Assembly (NCBI GenBank): GCA_023262065.1 | Contig: JALRDW010000231.1 | Coordinates: 1 to 5,729 of the forward strand | Reading direction: 5' to 3' | Source of the DNA: Acidimicrobiia bacterium | GTDB taxonomy: Bacteria > Actinomycetota > Acidimicrobiia > IMCC26256 | DNA: 5,729 nt | Shown here: piece after piece, positions 1 to 5,729 of the stretch | How positions within the stretch are numbered: the stretch's first letter is position 1 | Layout of the letters: the number at the start of each line of letters is the position of its first letter | Program-made: the position numbers and the translations under genes | The notes under the pieces: generated by a model | What the model saw: only the letters and a program-made list of their open reading frames with translations | The model's database searches: none | Told to the model about the DNA's origin: nothing

Positions 1-121
1 CGCCATCGGTGCCCCGGAGGAAGCCGCATTCGATCAGCATCCACAGGCCGCCGATGATGGGAACGAAGCTGATCAGCGTCCACCAGCCCGACTTGTTCCG
101 GTCATGCCAGCGCTTGGCATA
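1..121 (-). other. DUF805 C-terminal segment joined in frame to the kinase
   Basis: Codons 456-495 of the kinase frame read YAKRWHDRNKSGWW, then a hydrophobic helix (LISFVPIIGGLWMLIE), then CGFLRGTDG. This is the typical end of DUF805 inner-membrane proteins (YhaH-like): a conserved K/R-R-x-HDR-x-KSGWW motif, a last membrane helix, and a GxxGxNRFGPDP tail. The next codon starts with G, which fits the E of a GENR tail just outside the window. The first half of DUF805 (its N-terminal membrane helices) is absent, its place taken by the kinase. G+C is 63% over bases 1-120 against 70% over 121-240. The segment uses TAT and CAT, whereas the kinase part uses only TAC and CAC in my translation. Both composition signals are weak over 40 codons. 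The domain assignment is by recall of the family pattern, not by search. Confidence 0.8.
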
Positions 122-1486
122 GAGCACGATCGAGGTGCCGAGCCCCGGGGTCGACGCCACGTCGAACCCCTCGGGCAGGCCCGCACCGTCGTCCGTGACG
201 ATGACCTCGAGCACGCTGTCCTGACGCTCGAGGTGCACACGCACGTTGCCCTCGACCGGTTCGTCGTCGGTGCGCGGGTACGCGTGGTCGACCGCGTTCT
301 GCAGCAGCTCGTTGAGCACGACGGCGAGCGGCGTGGCGGTCTCCCCCGGCACGTAGCCCGCCTCCCCGGTCACGTCGAAGCGCAACCCGCCCTCGCGATC
401 GGCCACGGTCTCCTCGACGACCCGCACGAGGGGCTTGACCACGGCGGTGAAGTCGACCTCCTCGCGCGCCTCCTGGGACAGCGTCTCGTGCACGATGGCG
501 ATGGAGCGGATGCGCCGTTCCGACTCCTCGATCGCGGCGCGTGCCTCCCCGGACGCCATGCGCCGGCCCTGGAGCCGGAGCAGCGCCGCGATGGTCTGGA
601 GGTTGTTCTTCACCCGGTGGTGGACCTCCCGGATGGTCGCGTCCTTCGACATGAGCATGCGGTCGCGCCGCCGCAGGTCGGTGACGTCGCGCAGGAGGAT
701 GAGGGCCCCGATCGGCTCACGACCCTCGAGCAGGGGCACGACGCGCATGAGGACCGCCGCATCGCCGCGCTCGACCTCCTGGAGCACCGGGAGGCGGCCG
801 CGCCACGCGTGGTCCACCGCGCCGTCGTCGAACCCGAGCTGGTTGATGGCCACGCCGGTCGTGTAGGCGTGGATGCCGAGCCGGTGCAGCGCGCTCACCG
901 CGTTCGGGCTCGCGTAGCGGATCTTGGCCTCGGCATCGAGCACGACCACGCCGTCGCCCACCCGCGGCGCACCCTCGATCTCGAGGTCCTCCCGGGCGAA
1001 CGGGAACGTGCCGTCTACGACCATCTGCACCAGGTCGTCGTAGACCTCCATGTAGCAGCGTTCGAGGTCGCCGACGCGGCGACCCGACAAGGTGTCGAAC
1101 TCGCGGCACAGCACCGCGATCGTTCGGTGCCGGAAGGCCACCGGGATCGCCTCGATCTCGATGCGCTGGCCCTCGCCGAGGTCCTCGCCCTCGCTCTCGA
1201 TGACCTCGGCCCGGTGCAGGGCTCGCAGGGCCATCGGGCGCTCGGCCTCGGTGACGACCTGACCGACGAGGTCGGCCGCGTACAGCGTCTGGCCGGTGGT
1301 CGGCCGCACCTGACCGCACACCACGAAGCGGCGTCCCTCCTCGCCCTCGACCGGCACGAGGAGCAGCAGGTCGGAGAACGAGAGGTCGGCGAGGAGGCGC
1401 CACGCGACGAGCAACCGCTGGAGGTGCTCGAGGGCCTCGCCCTCGACATCGGTGTGGAGTTGGGTCAACTCCTCGAGCGTCGACAC
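1..1486 (-). CDS. pdtaS: PdtaS-like soluble sensor histidine kinase, C-terminus replaced by DUF805-like sequence; partial at left edge
   Basis: My own reverse-strand translation gives 495 codons with no stop before the window edge. The GTG start at 1486 is chosen because the protein then begins MSTLEELTQLHTD, like PdtaS family starts; the SD is weak. In order: N-terminal GAF-like sensor region (about 1-165), PAS-like domain (about 176-275, VGDGVVVLDAEAKIRYASPN), HisKA_2 dimerisation/phosphoacceptor region with EVHHRVKNNLQ (H289/H290), then HATPase with N-box NELLQNAVDHAY (392-403), G1 DDGAGLP (432-438) and the start of G2, PGLGTSIV (447-454). No membrane segment occurs in the kinase part. Known PdtaS proteins autophosphorylate and pass phosphate to PdtaR, an ANTAR RNA-binding antiterminator; no pdtaR is visible here. 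The gene lies 41 nt after the SDR gene and is probably co-transcribed. From about residue 455 the sequence is not kinase but the C-terminal half of a DUF805 protein, so the last HATPase strand and helix are missing. As written, the kinase is probably inactive, or the join is artefactual. Confidence 0.88.
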   Translation of the reverse strand, partial: MSTLEELTQLHTDVEGEALEHLQRLLVAWRLLADLSFSDLLLLVPVEGEEGRRFVVCGQVRPTTGQTLYAADLVGQVVTEAERPMALRALHRAEVIESEGEDLGEGQRIEIEAIPVAFRHRTIAVLCREFDTLSGRRVGDLERCYMEVYDDLVQMVVDGTFPFAREDLEIEGAPRVGDGVVVLDAEAKIRYASPNAVSALHRLGIHAYTTGVAINQLGFDDGAVDHAWRGRLPVLQEVERGDAAVLMRVVPLLEGREPIGALILLRDVTDLRRRDRMLMSKDATIREVHHRVKNNLQTIAALLRLQGRRMASGEARAAIEESERRIRSIAIVHETLSQEAREEVDFTAVVKPLVRVVEETVADREGGLRFDVTGEAGYVPGETATPLAVVLNELLQNAVDHAYPRTDDEPVEGNVRVHLERQDSVLEVIVTDDGAGLPEGFDVASTPGLGTSIVLYAKRWHDRNKSGWWTLISFVPIIGGLWMLIECGFLRGTDG

Positions 1487-1527
1487 GCCCCGGAGCGTAC
1501 CGGGCGGTCCGTGAGCCCCCGGAGGCC

Positions 1528-3033
1528 TCAGGCCGCGCGCACGCCGGCCCGGGCTCCGGTCGCCTCGCGCACGAGGCGACGGGCGAGCGGCCGGAAGATG
1601 AACCGATGGAACGGCGCGACCCCGTACCAGTACGCCCGGCCCCACAGCCCGCGCGGCTGGAACCGCGCCCGCTGATCGAGTCGGGCCCCGCGTTCGGTCG
1701 GCGTGATCTCCCACTCGAGCCAGGCCTCACCGGGCAGGCGCATCTCGGCCCGCAGCCGCAGCAGGCGGTCGGACTCCACCGCCTCGACCCGCCAGAAGTC
1801 CACGACGTCCCCGACCCGCAGCTCGGTCGGGTGCCGGCGGCCACGCCGCATGCCGACCCCGCCGAAGACGAGGTCGAGCACGCCACGGATGCTCCAGAGC
1901 CAGTTGCCGACGAGCCAGCCCCGCTCGCCGCCGAGTCGCGTCACCTCGGCGAACAGCGCGGCCGCATCCGCCTCACCCTCCACCCGCTGGTGATCGGCGA
2001 ACACGACACCACCGGACCAGGACGGGTCGTTCGGCATCGGGTCGGCCGGCGTGCGCCCGAAGAGCTCCGCATCGGTCCACCGAGTCGCCACGTCGAGGTC
2101 CCGCACCCGGGTGAGGGCCCGCCGGATGGACTCTCGCGCGTCGATCGGCTCGAAGGGGACGATGCGACGGATCGCGTCGTCGCGCACGACCACCTCGTTG
2201 ACGAGCGAGTCGATGAGCGGGCGCGCCAGATCGGCGGGCACCGGCGTCACGAGACCGACCCAGAGGCTCGACAGCCGCGGGGTGAGCACCGGCACCGGGA
2301 TGATGATGCGCCGGCGCAGGCCCGCCTCCTCGGCGTAGAGGTCCATCATGCGGTGGTAGGTGAGGACGTCGGCCCCGCCGATCTCGAGCGTGCGCCCCAC
2401 CGCCGCCGGTTCGAGCAGCACGCCGACGAGGTAGCGCAGGACGTCCTGCACCCCGATCGGCTGCACGCGGGTCTCCACCCAGCGGGGGGTCGTCATGATC
2501 GGGAGCACCTCGACGAGGTACCGGAGCATCTCGAAGCTCGCCGATCCCGAACCGATGATCACCGCGGCTCGCAGTTCGGTCACGGGCACCGGTCCCGACC
2601 GCAGCACCGCACCGACGTCGTGCCGGCTCGACAGGTGCGGCGACAGACTCGTGCCGTTGTCGTCGCCGAGGCCCCCGAGGTAGATGATCTGGCGAACCCC
2701 GGCGGCCGCGGCCGCGTCCCGCACGTTCGACGCGGCCCGCCGATCGCGCTCCTCCCAGTCCTCGTCCGCGCCGATCGAGTGCACGAGGTAGTAGACGGCA
2801 TCGATGCCGACGCACGCCGCCGCGGTGCTCTCCGGGTCGAGCACGTCACCCTGGACCACCTCCACCCGATCACGCCACGGTTCGCCGTCGAGCTTGCGCG
2901 GCGTGCGGGCCACGCAGCGGACCTCGTGGCCGGCGGCGACGAGTTCGTCGACGAGCCGACGTCCGATGTAGCCGGTCGCCCCGGCCACGAGGACGCGCAG
3001 GCTGCGGGAGGGCGGGGTCACGTCGGGATCCAT
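1528..3033 (-). CDS. Atypical SDR / NAD(P)-binding epimerase-like protein with C-terminal DUF2867 domain
   Basis: A 501-residue protein. Residues 13-45 form a Rossmann start, VLVAGATGYIGRRL, with the GATGYIG dinucleotide loop at 18-24. VQGDVLD (60-66) and AVYYLVHSIG (79-88) follow the NmrA/atypical SDR pattern. The usual SDR catalytic YxxxK is not present where expected; that stretch reads SSRHDVGAVLRSG (135-147), which is common in atypical SDRs of the YbjT kind. Roughly residues 340-495 match the DUF2867 pattern (GNWLWSIRG, RVGDVVDFWRVE, GLWGRAYWYGVAPFHRFIF) that is often fused to such SDRs. Substrate is unknown; the family name suggests nucleotide-sugar or quinone chemistry but nothing here proves it. 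The final RAYWYGVAPFHRFIFRPL looks amphipathic or membrane-proximal. ATG at 3033 is chosen because it precedes the Rossmann strand by about ten residues. The SD is poor. It starts 57 nt after ArsA-like B and is probably the fifth gene of the same transcript. Confidence 0.88.
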   Translation of the reverse strand: MDPDVTPPSRSLRVLVAGATGYIGRRLVDELVAAGHEVRCVARTPRKLDGEPWRDRVEVVQGDVLDPESTAAACVGIDAVYYLVHSIGADEDWEERDRRAASNVRDAAAAAGVRQIIYLGGLGDDNGTSLSPHLSSRHDVGAVLRSGPVPVTELRAAVIIGSGSASFEMLRYLVEVLPIMTTPRWVETRVQPIGVQDVLRYLVGVLLEPAAVGRTLEIGGADVLTYHRMMDLYAEEAGLRRRIIIPVPVLTPRLSSLWVGLVTPVPADLARPLIDSLVNEVVVRDDAIRRIVPFEPIDARESIRRALTRVRDLDVATRWTDAELFGRTPADPMPNDPSWSGGVVFADHQRVEGEADAAALFAEVTRLGGERGWLVGNWLWSIRGVLDLVFGGVGMRRGRRHPTELRVGDVVDFWRVEAVESDRLLRLRAEMRLPGEAWLEWEITPTERGARLDQRARFQPRGLWGRAYWYGVAPFHRFIFRPLARRLVREATGARAGVRAA

Positions 3034-3090
3034 GGTGGGTGTTCGGCGCCGAGGGCCCCGGCGGATCCCCGACCCCGCATGGGCGGGCGC

Positions 3091-4287
3091 TCAGGCCCCG
3101 TCGCCGAAGAGCGCCTCGGCGATCCGGGCGAGGCCGGCGAGGTCGTGGACGTCGACGTCGAGGTTCGGCACGTCCACCACCACGTCGGGCGCCCGGCCCA
3201 GTTCCGTGCGCAGTTCGGCCTCCCGGCTCGCGACCACGGCGAAGTTCCGGTAGGAGCCGGCGATCGTGCGCAGCATCCGAGCGTCGAGGCCGGCGTCGCC
3301 GAGGGCGGGCTCCCCCGTCGCCGCGAGGCCAGCGGCCAGCTCCTCGGCGTCATCCGTGAGCACGGTGGCCGCCCGAGCACCCTCGGCGCTCGTGAACGAG
3401 GCGGGGAGGGTCTTGTTGAGCACGATCGCACCGAACGGGAAGTCCCGGGTGACGAGTTCCTCGCAGAACACCCGAGCCTCGTGCAACGGGGAGGCCTCGA
3501 GGGTGGTCACGACCACGAACGTGGTCCGCTTGTCGTGCAGCAGTCGCTCCACCGCGCGGGCCCGGGCGACGAACCCGTCGTACATCGACTGGAAGTTCAG
3601 GAAGAACTCGGCGATGTCCTGCAGGAACTGGCTGCCGAGGATGCGATCGGCCACTTGGTAGAACGGCCGGCTCGCGAGGTTCACGAGCCGCGCGCCGCGA
3701 CCGCCACCGAACCGGTAGGGCGCGGTGAGCCAGCGCAGCAGGCGACCGCCGAAGAACTCGGCCATCCGGTGGGGCGCCTCGAGGAAGTCGAGCGCGTTGC
3801 GGGTCGGCGGGGTGTCGATGACGATGAGGTCGTACGCGCCGGACGCGTGCACCTCGAAGAGGCGTTCCATCGCGATGTAGTCGTGGCTCTGCACGAACCG
3901 ACCGGTGATGTTGTCGTAGAGCGCGTTGTCGATGATGCGCCGGGCCGTGGCCTCGTCCGGTGCGTGCCGCATGACGAGCGCGTCCCAGGACTGCTTCGTG
4001 TCGAGCATCGCGGCCCAGAGCTCGCCCCGAGGTGTGAGGCCGACCTCGGTGAACGCCGAGTCCGGCACCCGGGTCTCGACGTTGCCGATCTCGGCGAGGC
4101 CCAGCGCCGATGCGAGACGCTTGGCCGGGTCGATCGTGAGCACGAGGACCTTGCCGCCGGTGCGACTCGCCGCGCCGAGGGCCGTGGCGGCGGCGATGCT
4201 CGTCTTGCCGACCCCGCCGGACCCGCACAGCACGATGATCTCCTTGGCCGCGACGAGGCCGCCCAGCGAGGCCCGCTCGCCGCTCAC
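3091..4287 (-). CDS. ArsA/Get3-like ATPase, subunit B (Rv3680/BagB-like)
   Basis: A 398-residue SIMIBI-class P-loop ATPase of the ArsA/TRC40 family. Deviant Walker A is GSGGVGKTS (22-30); the signature lysine normally at the second position (GKGGVGKT) is serine. Switch I is canonical, TIDPAKRLASALGL (51-64), and switch II is VIDTPPTRNALDFL (156-169), close to the DTPPxRNALDFLDAP pattern I recall for the mycobacterial second subunit. A long, partly hydrophobic helical insert (about 170-250) corresponds to the client-binding region of Get3. ATTLEA-like VVTTLEASPLHE (259-270) is the A-loop region. No Get3 CxxC zinc motif and no ArsA cysteine triad are seen, so arsenite export is unlikely. The GTG start at 4287 overlaps the stop of subunit A by four bases (GTGA), with GGAG eight bases upstream. 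The most likely role is one half of a heterodimer with the preceding gene, acting in the cytoplasm. Function in this organism is inferred. Confidence 0.93.
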   Translation of the reverse strand: MSGERASLGGLVAAKEIIVLCGSGGVGKTSIAAATALGAASRTGGKVLVLTIDPAKRLASALGLAEIGNVETRVPDSAFTEVGLTPRGELWAAMLDTKQSWDALVMRHAPDEATARRIIDNALYDNITGRFVQSHDYIAMERLFEVHASGAYDLIVIDTPPTRNALDFLEAPHRMAEFFGGRLLRWLTAPYRFGGGRGARLVNLASRPFYQVADRILGSQFLQDIAEFFLNFQSMYDGFVARARAVERLLHDKRTTFVVVTTLEASPLHEARVFCEELVTRDFPFGAIVLNKTLPASFTSAEGARAATVLTDDAEELAAGLAATGEPALGDAGLDARMLRTIAGSYRNFAVVASREAELRTELGRAPDVVVDVPNLDVDVHDLAGLARIAEALFGDGA

Positions 4288-5255
4288 AGCCCGAACTCCG
4301 CACCGAGCGAGTCGGCCACGACCCGGGTCTCGCGCATCCCGTGGGTGCGGGTGAACAGGTACGGCAGGTACAGCATCGGCAGATCGACCGCCGCCCGCAG
4401 GTTCGCGAGGTGCACGGCTCGGGTCCGTCGCAGCGCGACCGCCAGACGCGCGCCCGAGAGCACGGCGTCGAGACCCGCGTCGTCACCGAGGTGCGCGCCG
4501 AGCGCGGCTCGGGCCGCATCGGTGTCGAGCGCCCCGAACGCGGCCTCCTCGGCGCGGGCGAAGAGCTCGGGCAGCACCCGGTTCACGATCACCGCACCGA
4601 GCGGGACGTCGAGTTCGGTGCGGGCCCGGGTGACGAGGTCGATCGTCTCCGACACCGGCATCTCCTCCGGCGTCGTGACCACGTTGAGCGCCGTGATCGC
4701 CGGGTCCGAGAGGATCTCGATCATCCACTCGGTCTGGGATCGGATGGGCCCGACGCTCACGAGGTCCCGGATCGCGTCCGGCGCGCCCATCTGGGCCACG
4801 ACGTGGCCGGTCGCCGCGGCGTCGACGAGGACGAGGTCCCACGGGGCCCGACCCTCGATCGACTCGCGCACCTCCCACGCGACCTTGCCGATCGTGAGGA
4901 CCTCCTTGACCCCCGGGGCGGCGGTGGCGACGAAGTCGAAGACGCGGGCCACGGGTCCGAGGCGGCCGAGCACGGGCACCTTGAGATTGAGTCGCAGGTA
5001 CTCCCGCAACGAGGCCTCGGTGTCCATCGCGAGCACCGAGATGTTCGGGTGCACCTCGACCGGGTCGAAACCGACCGGCGGGTGCTCGAACTTCGTGCAG
5101 ATGTCGCCCTTGCCGTCGACCTCGACGATGAGGACCCGCTTGCCGAGGTCGGCCGCGAGCAGCGCGAGCCCGGCGGTGACGGTGGACTTGCCGACGCCAC
5201 CCTTGCCGGTGACGACGAGCAGGCGCCGCGCCAGGAGGTCGGGCGCGGCCGTCAT
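4284..5255 (-). CDS. ArsA/Get3-like ATPase, subunit A (Rv3679/BagA-like)
   Basis: A 323-residue ATPase of the ArsA/Get3 family. The deviant Walker A is intact with its signature lysine, GKGGVGKST (17-25, K18 and K23). Switch I is unusual: VEVDGKGDI (44-52) stands where family members have a DPA motif. This matches the first subunit of the mycobacterial pair, which as I recall has VEVEGRQGI. Switch II region is LVLVDAAATGHVVAQM (141-156), with D145. An A-loop-like VTTPEEMPVSETIDLV is at 193-208. Length is shorter than subunit B and typical for this subfamily. ATG at 5255 is chosen because it lies eleven codons before the first strand; the frame is open further upstream, but that part only shadows the DUF3107 gene. 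No strong SD is seen; the start lies 4 nt after the DUF3107 stop, which suggests translational coupling. Mycobacterial relatives (BagA/BagB) are linked to glycerol/nitrite tolerance, not arsenic. Confidence 0.93.
   Translation of the reverse strand: MTAAPDLLARRLLVVTGKGGVGKSTVTAGLALLAADLGKRVLIVEVDGKGDICTKFEHPPVGFDPVEVHPNISVLAMDTEASLREYLRLNLKVPVLGRLGPVARVFDFVATAAPGVKEVLTIGKVAWEVRESIEGRAPWDLVLVDAAATGHVVAQMGAPDAIRDLVSVGPIRSQTEWMIEILSDPAITALNVVTTPEEMPVSETIDLVTRARTELDVPLGAVIVNRVLPELFARAEEAAFGALDTDAARAALGAHLGDDAGLDAVLSGARLAVALRRTRAVHLANLRAAVDLPMLYLPYLFTRTHGMRETRVVADSLGAEFGL
4296..4299 (-). promoter_or_regulatory. Ribosome binding site deciding the GTG start of ArsA-like subunit B
   Basis: GGAG on the minus strand with 8 nt to the GTG at 4287. 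It lies inside the last codons of subunit A. Together with the GTGA stop/start overlap it supports this start and translational coupling of the two ATPase subunits. Confidence 0.6.
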
Positions 5256-5259
5256 GGGA

Positions 5260-5481
5260 TCAGCGGCCGAAGCCGACCTTCTTCGTCGCCTCGTCGCCGA
5301 GGATCTCGATGTAGGCGATCTTGTCGGTGGGCACCCCGACGCGTCGGCCCTTGGTGTCGGTGAGCCAGAGCATCGGCCCGGCCAGGCCCGCGTCGATGCA
5401 GGCGGCGACCGAGTCCTCGGTGCCCTCGACCTCGAGCTGCTGCTCCTTCGCCGAGTAGATGACGCCGATCTTGACTTCCAT
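5260..5481 (-). CDS. DUF3107 family small protein (TB9.4-like)
   Basis: A 73-residue protein starting MEVKIGVIYSAKEQ and ending IAYIEILGDEATKKVGFGR. This is the full length of DUF3107, an actinobacterial family; mycobacterial TB9.4 (Rv3208A), as I recall it, starts MEVKIGI and ends with the same IAYVEI...RRVGFG pattern. Alternating hydrophobic strands with an acidic middle (EGTEDSVAACIDAG, 19-32) suggest a small alpha/beta fold. There is no signal peptide or membrane helix. Its biochemical role is unknown. A purine-rich GAGAGG sits 10 nt before the ATG. The stop lies 4 nt before ArsA-like subunit A, so expression is probably coupled with that ATPase; a role as a partner or regulator of the ATPase pair is only inference from position. 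Confidence 0.93.
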   Translation of the reverse strand: MEVKIGVIYSAKEQQLEVEGTEDSVAACIDAGLAGPMLWLTDTKGRRVGVPTDKIAYIEILGDEATKKVGFGR

Positions 5482-5491
5482 CGTTCCGATA

Positions 5492-5497
5492 CCTCTC
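5492..5497 (-). promoter_or_regulatory. Ribosome binding site of the DUF3107 gene
   Basis: GAGAGG on the minus strand, with 10 nt between it and the ATG at 5481. It is the clearest purine-rich run in the 59-nt gap after the Mrp-type gene and supports the ATG chosen for the DUF3107 protein. Confidence 0.55.
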
Positions 5498-5511
5498 GGG
5501 GGGCGGGTGCT

Positions 5512-5529
5512 CGCCGCATGGTAGCGGCG
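5512..5529 (-). other. Short perfect hairpin between the Mrp-type and DUF3107 genes
   Basis: On the minus strand CGCCGC - TACCAT - GCGGCG makes a perfect 6-bp stem with a 6-nt loop, 12 nt after the Mrp stop and about 15 nt before the GAGAGG. There is no T-run after it, so it is not a classical intrinsic terminator. It could mark the 3' end of the mrp message, a weak attenuator, or be chance in such G+C-rich DNA. Confidence 0.25.
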
Positions 5530-5540
5530 GGGCGGGCGGG

Positions 5541-5729
5541 TCAGTTGATGCGGAGTTCCGGCCGACGGATCTGGCGCGGCGCGAGCTCGGTGTCGATGCG
5601 CTCGGCCGCCTCACGGAAGGCCACCGCGGCCTGGTCGTCCGGATGGGCCACGGTGATCGGGTGGCCGTCGTCGCCCCCCTCCCGCAGGACCGGCACGAGC
5701 GGGACCCGGGCGAGCAGCGGCACCTCGAG
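5541..5729 (-). CDS. Mrp/ApbC/Nbp35-type P-loop ATPase, C-terminal fragment (Fe-S cluster carrier)
   Basis: Only the last 62 residues and the TGA stop lie in the window; the gene enters from the right edge. The fragment reads LEVPLLARVPLVPVLREGGD, followed by DGHPITVAHPDDQAAVAFREAAERI. This is the conserved end of Mrp/ApbC proteins: an LLG-x-VPL-x-x-x-x-REGGD loop, a G-x-P-hydrophobic strand, then the final helix. The family binds and transfers iron-sulfur clusters and hydrolyses ATP in the cytoplasm. The P-loop and the CxxC cluster ligands would be outside the window, so neither can be checked. ApbC-like and other MinD-class ATPases share parts of this tail, but REGGD favours Mrp. It is separated from DUF3107 by 59 nt and is in the same orientation. 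Confidence 0.85.
   Translation of the reverse strand, partial: LEVPLLARVPLVPVLREGGDDGHPITVAHPDDQAAVAFREAAERIDTELAPRQIRRPELRIN

Noticed and set aside
1..121. A real frameshift in the kinase as cause of the changed C-terminus.
   Set aside because: A frameshift would give nonsense sequence. The tail is a coherent DUF805 motif in the same frame, so it is a join of two genes.
104..1675. A 523-codon open frame on the plus strand.
   Set aside because: It is antisense to the PdtaS-like kinase and the end of the SDR gene. Its protein is Arg/His/Asp/Leu-rich with no recognisable domain, as expected for the complement of a G+C-rich gene. The minus-strand frame holds all kinase motifs.
717..1886. A 389-codon minus-strand open frame spanning the SDR/kinase boundary.
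   Set aside because: Low-complexity Arg/Gly/Pro/Ala protein in a frame different from both real genes; a shadow.
3034..3090. A terminator or promoter between ArsA-like B and the SDR gene.
   Set aside because: G+C-rich with small inverted repeats such as GGCGCC, but no stable stem followed by a T-run and no convincing -10/-35 pair.
3091..5255. An arsenite-export (ars) operon.
   Set aside because: No arsB, arsD, arsR or arsC is nearby, and neither ATPase shows the metal-binding cysteine triad of true ArsA. The similarity is to the Get3-like mycobacterial pair.
4341..5363. A 340-codon plus-strand open frame over ArsA-like subunit A.
   Set aside because: Antisense shadow rich in Arg, Asp, Glu and His; the opposite strand encodes an intact P-loop ATPase.
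5256..5519. A possible 88-residue N-terminal extension of ArsA-like subunit A, starting at 5519.
   Set aside because: The extension is Arg/Ser-rich shadow sequence overlapping the DUF3107 gene. The ATG at 5255 places the P-loop at residue 17, as in family members.

Overview
The window is about 70% G+C. It carries one compact block of genes, all read from the minus strand, in codons that nearly always end in G or C. The gene set points to the actinobacterial phylum: a DUF3107 protein like mycobacterial TB9.4, a pair of ArsA/Get3-like ATPases like M. tuberculosis Rv3679/Rv3680, and a PdtaS-type sensor kinase. The flavour may be acidimicrobial, but I cannot fix the class without a search. Both ends of the window cut through genes, so it could be a whole short contig.

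In transcription order (high to low coordinate) the layout is: the last 62 codons of an Mrp/ApbC-type P-loop ATPase (5729-5541); a 73-residue DUF3107 protein (5481-5260); ArsA-like ATPase A (5255-4284); ArsA-like ATPase B (4287-3091); an atypical SDR/NmrA-like protein with a C-terminal DUF2867 domain (3033-1528); and a PdtaS-like soluble histidine kinase that starts with GTG at 1486 and runs off the left edge with no stop. Gaps are 59, 4, -4, 57 and 41 nt, so co-transcription is likely. The tightest unit is DUF3107-ArsA-ArsA, where the two ATPases share a GTGA stop/start overlap. No RNA genes, CRISPR arrays, insertion sequences or stretches over 300 bases without a gene were seen.

The two ArsA paralogues differ in complementary ways. 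A keeps the signature lysine of the deviant Walker A but has a changed switch I. B has lost that lysine but keeps the canonical DPAK switch I and DTPP switch II. This suggests an obligate heterodimer acting in client delivery or redox/metabolic protection, not arsenite export.

The real oddity is at the left edge. The kinase reads normally through its H, N and G1 boxes and into the G2 box (GLGTSIV). Around bases 119-130 it then switches in frame to the C-terminal half of a DUF805 membrane protein (KRWHDRNKSGWW...). Each domain is cut in the middle. A contig-end assembly chimera or a recent illegitimate recombination is therefore more likely than a designed fusion, but it is the one observation here that deserves direct checking.
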